A DNA stretch of 64,000 nucleotides from assembly GCA_033819885.1 (NCBI GenBank), contig JAQYUZ010000004.1, forward strand, positions 434,001 through 498,000. Direction: 5' to 3'. The translations under genes were made by a program, and so were the position numbers. Shown piece after piece: positions 12,740 to 23,068 of this stretch. Below the pieces are notes generated by a model. The model had not been told where the DNA came from, ran no database searches, and saw nothing but the letters and a program-made list of their open reading frames with translations. Numbering within the stretch: the first letter of the stretch is position 1; the number at the start of each line of letters is the position of its first letter. Source of the stretch: Microbotryomycetes sp. JL201. Taxonomy: Eukaryota > Basidiomycota > Microbotryomycetes.

Positions 12740-15570
12740 TTATTGCAACGTAATGTCGTATATTCTGACGCTTCTGTCTTCGCTCGCCGACGCGAGTCTG
12801 ACCGTGCCGCTAGCGACATCGTCTTGGGTCGGACAAAAGTCGAGAGCCGTGACTGTCCGAACGTGAGCGATGCTGTCCAGGACGAGGCGCGCCGAGAGAT
12901 TGGTCATTCAAACTGTTCGAGAGCCGAGAATGAAAATGTCGAACTTACTGTGCGTCCAACGTTGCGACGTCTGACCATTGTCCGCGGTCGCTGCCAACGA
13001 CTGCACTCAGCAACCGGATCTGACCGTTTTCCAGACCGACAGCCAAAACGTGTTGGTCGCCTGCACGAGTACATGCGATGGACGTTGCCGCTTCGTTCAA
13101 CGAGATTGTGGCAGAGCAAGACACCTTGCCGTTCGAGGTTGACGACTTTATCGACCAAACCTTGACCTGAGATGCCATACGATCATCAGTCGACAGCCAC
13201 AAGCAAAGAAGTTAGACTTCATGAACTGACCGTCTTGTCACGTGAAGCCGTCGCAAAGAACGAGTCGTCCTTTGCCCAACAAACGTCCCAAATGATCCTC
13301 GCGTGATTCTTGTTGCTCTCGACGAGTTCGTATCCATCTCCTTGCGCGTTTCTCTCGTACAATTGCCAAGACCGGTCTCGGCTGACGCTAACCAACCACC
13401 GATCGTCACTGCTAAATTTGATGCTCGTGATTGTAAGAGCGTGACCTTGAAGTGTGTGACCGGTCGCCCTCCACGTCCGAGTGTCGTACAAACGGATGAC
13501 GGCGTGCTCAGGCGAGGTGGCTTTGCAGACACATGCGAGGATCGGAAGCGAGTTGGCGACGGCAACGGCGACAATCTCGAATCCGTGCCCGTACAGTTTC
13601 TCGGTCTAGAAATAATGTCAGTTAGCCCAGCAGGAACAAAGAGTTCGCAAAGGGGAATCACCTCTGGCCAGAGTGTCGATCCGAGCAATTGTTCTTCGAA
13701 AGGTGGGTGCGATTCGACCTCAAAGTTAAGCGGCAAGCTCGCGCCCGTGATCGGATCCGTCTCGACGGTCGAACCTAATGCTACCGCCTCTTCAGAGTCT
13801 GCGATGGCCCTGTTAGATAAACCAAGCGGTGGAACATTGGCCGCCATCGGTCGATCAGCCTGGCGGGAAACCCCCCGAAAAGAAAGTCAACCTCGGCGAA
13901 GGGAATTCTTGATGGGCATGAGAACCAACCTCATCGCCTAGCTCAATCTCGCTCAACTCGCGCAACATTCTGACAACGACTTTCGGCGCGTCAAACACTC
14001 GCACAATCTTTTCGTCTGCACCAGAGACAAATTGAACTGGCGAAACAAAGTCGAGGGAGCCGATCTGGTAGCCATGAATTTGTGGTCGACCGAGCTCTGT
14101 TGCGTCATCGAGTGAATAAGTCTTCTTGGGCCACGGATGGGTCCGACTCACCATGCCAGCTCTCGATTCGCCCATCGACAGTTGATCTTCGCCAGGGAGC
14201 ATGTAATCTCGTAGTCATGTCGTTACTAGACATTCAAAAGTCAGCATGACGCCTGCAGCTTCTGGGAAGCAGATTGAGTTACCCGGTTGACAACAGGTAT
14301 CGGCCCTCCCGGTCCCACTTGACATCGTTCACTTCAGCAAAGTGACCTCCTGTCGCGACGGTCGGCGTCCACTCCTCCTCGTCCCACTGCCTCATTCCTT
14401 CATCTGCTCCAGTGGAGGCCGAGCCATTCGAGAACGGCGTTGATGACGACGTCCAAACGTGCCAACTTCCTCCCCAACCACTTGCCAACACAGTCCGGGC
14501 ATCTTTGCCCCACAAGGCACCAAAAAATCCCAAATTCGTGGCTGATGAAAATTCTCCGAACCGATGTTGAGTCGTCCACAGGGACGAAATGGTCGAACTG
14601 GAGATTGACGACGAAGTCGAGGCAACCGTCGTCGTCGTTGAAGGAGTCCACAAGATCATTGACCTGTCTGCCGATGCGCTCAACAATGCGAGCGGTCGAG
14701 TTGGAGATCGGCGGGGACGAGGTGCCCAATGAACGCCAGTGACCCAAGCGTCGTGTCCGAGTAAGACTGCTTCGATCGCACACGAGAATGTGCCGTCTGA
14801 ATCGATAGTGAAATCGTGCGATGTCACTCGCAGTTCACCTTCTGGTTGTTCTTCGTCCGTCGTCGATGATTGGGCGAGGGTCCGTTCGAGTTCAGCGAGC
14901 GCGTCATCGACGCCGTTCGCGCCATCTACTCGGCGATCAGGTTTCCGTTCGTCAGACACGCGCGTGAACCTCCATAGCCGGATATAGTTGTCCTGCGAGC
15001 CAGAGGCAAGGAAGACCTGGCCTGGCAAAACATCGTAGGTCGAGGTTGACTGTCCGTCGAGGGGCAGTGGCGTCGTGAAATCAAGGCACCTGACCCAGTC
15101 CGAGTGGCCCTCGAGGGACAAAGATCGTACAAACTATTGGCAGAGCGAAGCGTGTCAGAGCTGAGGATACTGCAGCGGCAGCCAGAATGACGACCGACAT
15201 TGAGGCTCTCGCTTGTTCGTGTAGTGTAAATCTGAATCTTGTTTTCGGTGCATCCGACAGCCAGCACAACGCCTGGAGCAAACAGTGTCAAAGCTGTGCA
15301 TAAAAAACGATTCCTCTTCTTGAATCGTTTGCGAAAACTGTACTGACTGTGCGAGCTGGGCAAGTAGCTGAGGGCCATGTCGAGGGGATACCTGCCTCCG
15401 GTCTTGAACTGTTGCACGAGCTCTGTAGACATACGCGGAAATGTCAGCGACAAATTATCATTCAGAACCTTTGATAGTGGGGCAAAAGTACCTGCGCCCG
15501 ACCGGGTCACGTGCCACGCCTGGGCTGTCGCGTCCGAAGCGCCTGTGACGACGAGCAGATCTAATTGCTG

Positions 15571-15605
<35 letters not shown>

Positions 15606-16093
15606 GCATTTCGAGCATTGCAATGGCAGAGACCGAATTAGTGTGTCCTTTCAAGATGGCATGCCTCGTCCACTGCAGGAGTTTCGATGTCAGACTCGTT
15701 TGTCGCGATCAGCATAATTGTGACCAGCTGACTTGATTCGAGGGCTGCTCGAGCCAGAGAATGACCGAGCCTGTGCTGTCTCCAGTTGCAAGCCATTTGG
15801 ACGTCGTGTCGGACGCTGTCGTGTCGAGAAACTTGAGCGCCGAGATTTGTCCGTCGTGACCGGCCAAGGTTGCGTGAACGCCACGGTGCTTGGGGTCCTG
15901 CAGACGCCACCATACTGATCTGTCAGATTTGAGCAATTAGGACTGAGATAATTGAGGGCAGACTGACGCTCGAGTGCCACAGAGCGACGAGCGGGCCTGA
16001 GCCAAACGCGACCAAGCCGTCGCTCGGCCTCGACGCCGACACGTTGGCCCTGTTCGCCCCGCAGGAGATGTACTGCGTCTCGACACGAGCCAT
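12740..16093 (-). CDS. ELP2: Elongator subunit ELP2 (WD40 protein)
   Basis: WD40 scaffold of Elongator, the complex that modifies wobble uridines in tRNA. Translation starts at 16093 with MARVETQYISCGANR, followed by GLVAFGSGPLVALWH, the usual ELP2 opening. First intron 15898-15967 (phase 0). About eight further introns separate blocks with clear WD repeats: TLAGHDGQISALKFLD, SLEGHSDWVRCLDF, LLGHDAWVTGVHWAP, TLQGHALTITSIKFSSDD and, last, SIAHVRTVTALDF. The terminal intron (12873-12948) joins VATLDA to HVRTVTALDF and the protein ends RSVRIYDITLQ. Between repeats lies a poly-Ser run encoded by AGC repeats near 15574-15603. It is divergent from TAF13 with only 99 bp between starts. Family assignment is firm; some internal splice sites were not phase-checked. 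Confidence 0.9.
15574..15603 (-). repeat. (AGC)10 microsatellite encoding poly-Ser in ELP2
   Basis: Ten perfect AGC units on the minus strand (GCT on the plus strand) within the ELP2 coding sequence, giving ten consecutive serines in a loop between WD repeats. A pure single-codon run points to replication slippage and likely length polymorphism between strains. Confidence 0.85.
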
Positions 16094-16192
16094 CGCACGC
16101 GTGGTCGGTCGTGGTGCGTCTCGTCTGGTGGAAGGCTGAAAGAGCCTCGCTCTCTCTCTCCCTCCCCTTCCTCTTTCTCACCATACCCGCCC
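16094..16192. promoter_or_regulatory. Bidirectional promoter ELP2 / TAF13
   Basis: Only 99 bp separate the divergent start codons of ELP2 and TAF13. The TAF13 side holds a pyrimidine-rich tract (CT-rich, about 16146-16180), common in fungal core promoters. No TATA box is evident. Confidence 0.6.
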
Positions 16193-17107
16193 ATGGCATC
16201 GCAGCAGCCAGGTCCGAGGCCTGTTGGTCGACCACGCATCTCCAAGCGCGGCTTGTTCGTCAAAGACTGTCAGTCTTGGCTGCAGTCGGTTCGCCGTGCC
16301 ATCCTCTCGCATTGACATCCTCTTGTCGCAGTGGCACCGATGATGTACGGTTTCGGAGACACTGACCCAAAGCAAGACACGATCAACGTCATGGAAGAGA
16401 TCTTGATCGAGCACATCACAGATGTCGTCAGTCGCTCGCCTGCATCCTCCCTACTTGACCTCTGTGTCGGTGCCCAAGCAAGCAATTTGTTGATACTCGA
16501 GACCATACCACATCCACCTGTCATGCAGTGCACTCAGGCAGCTAGAGCTTCATCAGGACGAGGCAAGCTCAAAGTCGACGACTTTAAATTCGCTCTCCGC
16601 CACGACACGAAAAAGCTGTCTCGAGTCAACGAACTCTTGTTCATGAACGAAGTGATTTCGAGAGCTCGTGGAAGAGACGACATGGCACAGTACGCAGACG
16701 AACAAGATTTAAGAAAACAAACTGGTCAAGCTCAGGACGGTCAAGTGATCAACGCGGCAACGGCAACGGCCGCGGCAGAAGCTCAAGCTGCAAAGGAGAA
16801 ACAAGAAAAGTTGGAAAAGCAAGAAAGGGATGCAGAGAGAAAAAGAAAGAGGAAAGAGGCACAAGCGCAGGCAGGTCAACAGGACGGGTCCAACACTGGC
16901 GACATTGGCGAACCTGCAAAGAAGAAACCGAAAAAACCAAAGGATCCCAATGCTCCAGCAAAACCTAAAAAACCCAAAAAGAAGAAAGATGCGCAGGACG
17001 ACGGGGCTGGCCAAAGCTCGACAGTCAACACTCCGGCAGGGAATGGCAACAGCTTCGGACAAGCAGGAGACACTCCCGCTGCCGCCGGTACGCCCATGTT
17101 CCAGTAA
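16193..17107 (+). CDS. TAF13: TFIID subunit TAF13 (histone-fold protein)
   Basis: General transcription factor subunit that pairs with TAF11 through a histone fold. Three exons: 16193-16268, 16332-16426 and 16529-17107, for 249 aa. The fold is seen as PMMYGFGDTDPKQDT, EEILIEHITDV, then KLKVDDFKFALRHDTKKL and VNELLFMNEV after the second intron. That intron (102 nt) is a multiple of three and has no stop, but conserved TAF13 sequence requires its removal. After about residue 110 comes an Ala/Glu/Lys-rich coiled tail and a Lys/Pro-rich segment (KKPKKPKDPNAPAKPKKPKK), longer than the roughly 125-aa human protein. The start ATG gives MASQQPGPRPVGRPR, then a phase-1 intron. Confidence 0.92.
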
Positions 17108-17359
17108 CGGATCGTCGTCCGCTCCTACTATCCCTTTGCTTCCATCAGTGCCTTGTTGTAACGAGTATCGTCTTTCACACCCAATGAGAGGCCGTTCTTC
17201 ATCCACATTCAACCAGACGGCATTCTTCATTGCAGGACATGATGTTGGAAACAAATACAACCAATGTCTGGTGTCGAGGGAGAGGACCAAATCTATTGTC
17301 GAAACATGACGCGTCTCACTCTGGGATCGTGTATTGCGTGCACACGACGTACACTTGTC

Positions 17360-19582
17360 TCATGTACTGAAGACGCCAAGAATCGAGAATTGCGCCCTGT
17401 CGACACCTGGTTGACCTGCAATGCCCGAAAACAAATGAGGTTAGAACGAGGTTTTGAATGTCGTCCTTGGAACGATTGGTTTACCGACTTGCCTTGTAGT
17501 TCGCATACGACAAAGTGAGATCCTTTCGTCACACCTTGATCAATTTGCGTCACTCTGTGCGTGGTGAAAACGAATTGGACTACCGCATTAGCCTTGGGAA
17601 TGTCTCAACGCATGGACACGTGATACTCACGTCGGCTGCGAATACTCCCTGTTCCAATGACCTTTCAACTCGACCGCTCCAGCCGTGTTATCATCAACCC
17701 AGCAAAGCACCGAACCCCAACCTTGAGTTTCCGGTCCTTTCAAGTAGTAAACGGCAATGTCTCCAGCGCCGACCTTGATCGGTACCTTCAACAAAGACCC
17801 AGGAGCGTCACTGAACCAATAATGAGCTTCGTCATCGTCTTCAGGTTTAGGCTGAACAGGCTTCCAGCCAGAGTTTGCAAACACTGAGCTCGGCAGCGGG
17901 TTGATCAAATCGTTGGCCGAAGCGCAATTTGGCTTGATCTCTCGAAAGTGAGACAGCGTGTGGGGTTTATCGGTGATCCGGAAAGGTGGAATGCGCATGA
18001 AAGCCGATCGGGAAGACGCTTGCCGTTGTGAGGTGTCGGAATCTTCAGCGTCGAGGCCAGCGTCGGAAGCCTTTCTCAAACCTTTGCCCGACAACAAAGA
18101 AGGATAGTCGTCGCCAATCATCAACGGCGACGGCGCCTCTTTGGCACCTCCAAGGAAAGCAAGGTCCGTCTCGAGCGCCGCCAAATCCCACACTTGACAA
18201 ATTTCGGATTCGAGGAATGCGATCAACGTATCGGCTAGCAACTCGTGACCCTTCGAGTTTGCCAAGATTGGGTCGAGGAAGTACGTTTGACGAACTTTTT
18301 GCGGGTTGAGCAGATACTCCTCGTACAGCAAGCCCTTGACGCTGCATGGACAGGGCTGTCAGTTCTGCCAGTTCTTTCACCATCTCAAGCGAGCGTGACG
18401 CACCTCAGGTGTGGCACGTCATAAAATTGTGCGACAGAAGAGTGCCACACTTCCGGACCTGAGAAGCCGTGCTCGCCTTGAATTTGCGGACTGAAATGAC
18501 CGAGCATGATGACTGCAGGCTGGTCCGGCCGTAACAGCAGCGATCGGATCAACAAGTCAGTCGTTGACAATGACGTCGAGTCGCTAAACAGACAAGATGG
18601 GAATCAAGGTATCAGTATCGGAGCGCGAGCGAAAATGGGCACAAGCCAAAATGACGGACTGAGGATCTTCAGTGTCAAATTCGACAATGACGAGGTCCAC
18701 ACGGTCAGGCAAGTGCATGTCGGAGCAAAAGCCGAAATACGATGTACCCGTTCGTCGCACTGGAGCAGGGGAGGGACGGACGAGTGAGCCTGAGCAAGTC
18801 CAACATTCCTTTCCACCTTTGGACGCAGACCTACGGGCTCCATTGGTCAGTTCATTTGCAGGATGGGGAAACACGTCGTTCAGCCAAGTAAAGACGCGAT
18901 GTGGGTACCCGTTTGGTCCGATCGGGTTGCCGAGCGGGTGAGCCTGAGTCGTGTCGAGACCGTGGCAACTGCTGATGCTGCCTCCGAGGACGCCGATCGT
19001 GACAGGCAAGCCTGCCATTGCTCTTTTGATGACTTTGCGCACACGTTCAGTGTTGCCGACGTGCAATCGAGTCTTGAGGATCGCCTCTTGACCGTACACA
19101 TTGCCGAGCTCATCTGTCGAGCCAAACGTCGGGCAGAATGTGAACGGCGGGGGTTCTGAAAAGTTTGCGGGGCCGTAGCCGCCTGTGCCTCCGTGCGAGA
19201 TGGCCGCTTGTGCTCGGTGTTTGCGAGCCTGACGCAGAAGCTGGTCTGTCCTGCGCGAGCTCGAGAAGTAGCTCCTGGATGCGAAACCAGGCAGGGACCT
19301 GCCCTTGCCGTACGACGAGGTCGTGTTTGGACCTGAAGGTGCGATGGCGAGCAAGTAGATGACGAGGATGACAGGAATGGCGAGCAAGACGAGCCTGGCA
19401 CGAGATGGCTTGTGCTTGATCGTGCCGTCTGGGTTTGTGCCGTTCATCAAGCTCTGAAACGTCATGCTGGGCCGTTGCTGGTGCATTGACCGAGTCGAGC
19501 GCGGCTGCTGGGGTGGCGCAGACTGCTGGGACGAGCGTGCAGAGTCGCGCTCATCGGCGCTCGGACGGCGACGATGCAGCAT
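17360..19582 (-). CDS. SGNH-hydrolase-like type II membrane protein, capsule-associated family
   Basis: Probable Golgi or cell-surface protein with an SGNH/GDSL-like fold, possibly acting on O-acyl groups of a polysaccharide. Seven exons close at 618 aa: 19582-18835, 18759-18660, 18583-18404, 18341-17631, 17554-17493 and 17415-17360, plus none unresolved; written in order these are six coding blocks separated by five introns. A basic N-tail is followed by one membrane helix near 64-82. The block VTIGVLGGSISSCHG (about 195-208) resembles the SGNH nucleophile region, and VDLVIVEFD and PAVIMLGHFSPQ follow. The last intron (17416-17492) uses a GC donor. Basidiomycete relatives are often labelled capsular-associated; that link rests on my memory of the family. 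It is divergent from the CAP59-like gene. An alternative C-terminus would result if a GT donor two bases on were used. Confidence 0.75.
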
Positions 19583-20355
19583 TCGCGTGCAGCCCCCTTC
19601 GGACGGCGGACCTCAATAGATATACAAAGTACAAGTGGACGTGAACGTGCAAACGAGGGTCGAGGAGGTCGCGTGCTGGTTGGGAGAGGCAGTCGAGATG
19701 CAAAGCGGACGTGGCGAGCGGCGCGCAGTTGATTGATCGAGGCCCGAGCGTTGCACGGACCACGCTTGATCGCCCGTCCGTACGTCTGTGCGCCAACCGT
19801 AGACGCCTCAAGATTCGACGACAGTAAAGGTGAGGAAATGAAACAAAGACCTCGGTCTGCACATTGCACATCAAACTAATGCGGGCGCGACATGGCTCTC
19901 GCCATCTTGCTTAATTGAAAAAGGTTAAGCTCGAGCTCGTGGCGAGCCCAAGCTAGCGCTTGACGACGTTTATTCTGACGGGAACCAAAGTGCAAATGAG
20001 CATCATGTCAACTGCTCGTATAACATGATAACGATCTCGTAGGCTGTAGGGCAAATTGTGCCGGGTTGTTGATTGAAGGCTGCGGACCAACTCAAGTTGG
20101 AGCTCGCTCGTCGCGTTTGCGCCAGTACTCGGGACGGGTGCCATTCAAAAACGCAATCCGCGTCACCGCCCGCTACTTGCTCGCGAACAGCACGTCAACC
20201 ACCTCGTTGTACCGATACAACCAGTAGGGCATTTCCTTCCGCCTCGCAAGCCACGCTGGGCTGGGTCGCGCGAAACGCCGCAAGCTCCCAGCACAGGCGG
20301 CTTTGCATGCTCTCGAGGCCATTGATCAATCCTGATCTTGTGATTGATCTCGGCC
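19583..20355. promoter_or_regulatory. Shared divergent promoter of the SGNH-like gene and the CAP59-like gene
   Basis: A 773-bp gap between two divergent start codons of cell-surface genes, one of the longer promoters in the window. No convincing open frame lies inside. An inverted GAGCTC-rich stretch (AGCTCGAGCTCG) is near 19928-19940. Co-regulation of the two flanking genes is an inference from this layout. Confidence 0.55.
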
Positions 20356-22833
20356 ATGGCGCAGGTGAGCTCTTGCGCCGGACTGGCGAGTTCTGCGGGA
20401 ACTGATTCAACCCAAACGCTGCGTTTGCCATTCCAAACGGAGACACAGCTCGTCCAAGCGCACCACTCGCGCTTCATTGGCAAGGTGTTCGGCGGCATCG
20501 TACTGCTGTTCGTTGTGAAATGGATCTTTTGGGACACCAAGGCAAGCGCCATACCCGGGCCGTCCGCTTGCGCCTGACCCTAGGAGTCTCGTCTGCTGAC
20601 GTGTCATCATGTCTCTCAGCCGAGCACACCAGAGGGCGAGATCTGGCACCCTGCGATCCTTGAGCGAGTCACGCTCGGGTCACCGCTCGCTGGCCAAGCA
20701 CTCGACGCTCGCAAGTATCCGTTCCTCCAGTCGCGCATCAATCGCGACGAGTCACCAGACGTGTTCGACCGCGACATTCACAACGGCATGCTTGACTTTT
20801 GGGAAAGATTTCAAAAACCGTTTGCAACAAACGCAGACACGTATCATCTCGACGAGCAAGTCGTCAGAGGAGCCGTCGACGAGCTACTCGGGTTCAACGG
20901 ATGGGCCGCCGCTGCATGCGCTAGTCTCGCCAGGCCGTTCGGCGGACACAAAGGCGAAGACGACTACAGTGACTTGGCAAAGTCTGGCGCGCTATACTAC
21001 TTTGCGCTCGTCGTACACGGCGCAGACCACTTTTTGATCGACCAGCTCGCTGTCATCGTCCAACTGTCCAAACGGCTCGGCCCGCACTCGATCTTTGTGT
21101 CTCTCGTCGACTACGCTTCAACAGACTCTACTCCTTTCCTGTGCGACCTGGCAGAAGCCGTCATGATCTTGCTCGGCATCTCGTTCAGGATTCGCCAGGT
21201 GCCACCGATGACGGCTGATCCGGCGGCGGCTTACTATCCGCTCGAAGAAGCTTACACACGCAACCTAGCACTTGAGCCCCTTGTCGAGCTTTGGGACAGG
21301 CGCAAAGTAAAGTTTCATCGTGTCATTTGGCTCAAAGGTTTTACCTGCCCAAACGACATTCTCGAAACGATTCGCGTGTCCGAGGTCAACGAGGCCGCCA
21401 TGGTCTGTTCGATGGATTGGAAGGAACACAACGGATTTTTCATCTACAACGACCGGTGGCGCACTCGAGACATGGACGGCAACTTGTTCAGAGGATCTAA
21501 ATCAACGTCGCCCATCGACGAGGCGCCACCGCGGGACGCTTACGGCGGAGCTAGATACACGCTCCATTTGCCATTCCAAGTGTTTTGCTGCGAGTCGGGA
21601 ACTCATATCGTTGATCCACACAAGTCATATTACCACGGCGTGACTTATCAATCCTCTGTCGAGGGCGTGTTCAACACGACCTCGGCCGCTGACGGCAAGA
21701 CTCCACGTTGGAGCGAAGGGCCTTGCATGGATTCTTCTCAATTACATTTCTGTCGAGACATGTGGATGGTGGCATTCCGTGAAGGCGTCAGGGATGAAGC
21801 GAAACGTCTCGCTCACGAGGAAAAAATGGGCAAGAGTCGCAAAGTTCACCCTTTTATGGAAGAATTGATTCAAAGCATGTTGAGTTCGTACGCGCCTACG
21901 CAGAATACAAAGGTCGGGTACGCCAATTCGGGTGATTACTTGGCGGACGAGACAGGTGCATCGCCAGGTGGTGGGCCTGGCATGGACAATCAGGCGTCTT
22001 TGGGAACGGGTGGCGCGACGAGGCCAGACGATGACGAGGACGAAGGTGAAGAAGGAGACGAGGACGTGGACTTTGAAGATGCAGAGGACGAGAATGATGC
22101 TGCGGCAGCACAGGCGGGCGAATTTGATGACAATCCAGGCGGACAAGGTAGGCCGATTGATTTGGCTGTCAAGATTGAGGAAGAGACGAAAAAGAAAGGA
22201 GCAGACCCGAATGAAGTGGGAGCTGCGGGCGCGGCTGGCGTCGAAGGTGCGGCCGCTGGTGTCGCTGCGGGTGGCGAAAAGGCAGAAGCCGTTGCCGGAG
22301 GGAAAGCGCAAGAGCCTTTGGCGAAAGCGATCGCTGATCAAGATGCTGCGGCAACCGAGGGCGAAGACGAGACGTCGGGTGACCTACCGGTCGCAGACGA
22401 GGACGAGGGCGGCAACAAGCAGCGTGTCAAGCGGTCTGTGCCTCGTGCGCACGACAAGCGTCGTCACCGACTCGAGCCGCGTAAACCTCGTTCGCTGCCG
22501 AACCATGATTTCGATTACGCGATTGCGCGTATCATGGTCAATCCGCGCTGCGTGACGACCTACGCTGGCGTCAGTCACACAAAGTTGGCGCTCGATCTGT
22601 TTGGTAGTTCAGAAGGCAACGAGCCCGAAAATTCAGACAAGTACGTACTGGACGAATGGCGTACGCCACCAGAAAGTTTCGTTTGCCAGGAAATGCGTAC
22701 GACTGGAGGTGAGTGGGCTTGGGTCGATACTTTGCAAATCACTCGCGGACAGATGTTGACGTATTTGGTCGTTTTATCGTTTCTGAAGGTCGCTTGGCAC
22801 CGAAACAACAGAGGCGAACGGGTTTCCAAATGA
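20356..22833 (+). CDS. CAP59/CMT1-family alpha-1,3-mannosyltransferase-like protein (GT69)
   Basis: Type II Golgi glycosyltransferase family, known in Cryptococcus for capsule and mannan assembly. My model: 20356-20364, 20449-20541 and 20620-22833, 771 aa. If the 84-nt first intron is not removed the protein has 799 aa, since it is in frame without a stop. A membrane helix (GGIVLLFVVKWIFW) follows a short tail. The GT69 core runs from HPAILERVTLGSPLAG through RKYPFLQSRINRDESPDVFD, SLVDYASTDSTP, FHRVIWLKGFTCPNDIL and CSMDWKEHNGFF. The family C-terminal block PRCVTTYAGVSHTKLALDLF is present near 665. An acidic, Ala/Glu-rich insert of about 140 residues (about 501-641) separates it from the core. 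The 20542-20619 intron has a GC donor. Confidence 0.9.
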
Positions 22834-23068
22834 GTCGATTATTGCTCAATGGCTGGCGACCAACTTAGTTTTGCCGTTGTTGTACGAGCACTTTGTAGAC
22901 GTGAAGAAACATTATATGCAAAGAAGAGTGGCATCCTAGAGTACAGAGAGGCAGTCTCGTCTTTGTCAGCAAAGCTGTATGATTCTTCTTTTGGCATCAT
23001 GCGTCGTGGGCTTTTCCGTCACCAAGTTTGATTGCAGAATGTATAGCAAGCTACTTGAAACACAAGCT

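Noticed and set aside
13303-13941. Plus-strand frame of 212 codons
   Set aside because: It is the antisense shadow of ELP2 exons, whose minus-strand WD40 repeats are unmistakable.
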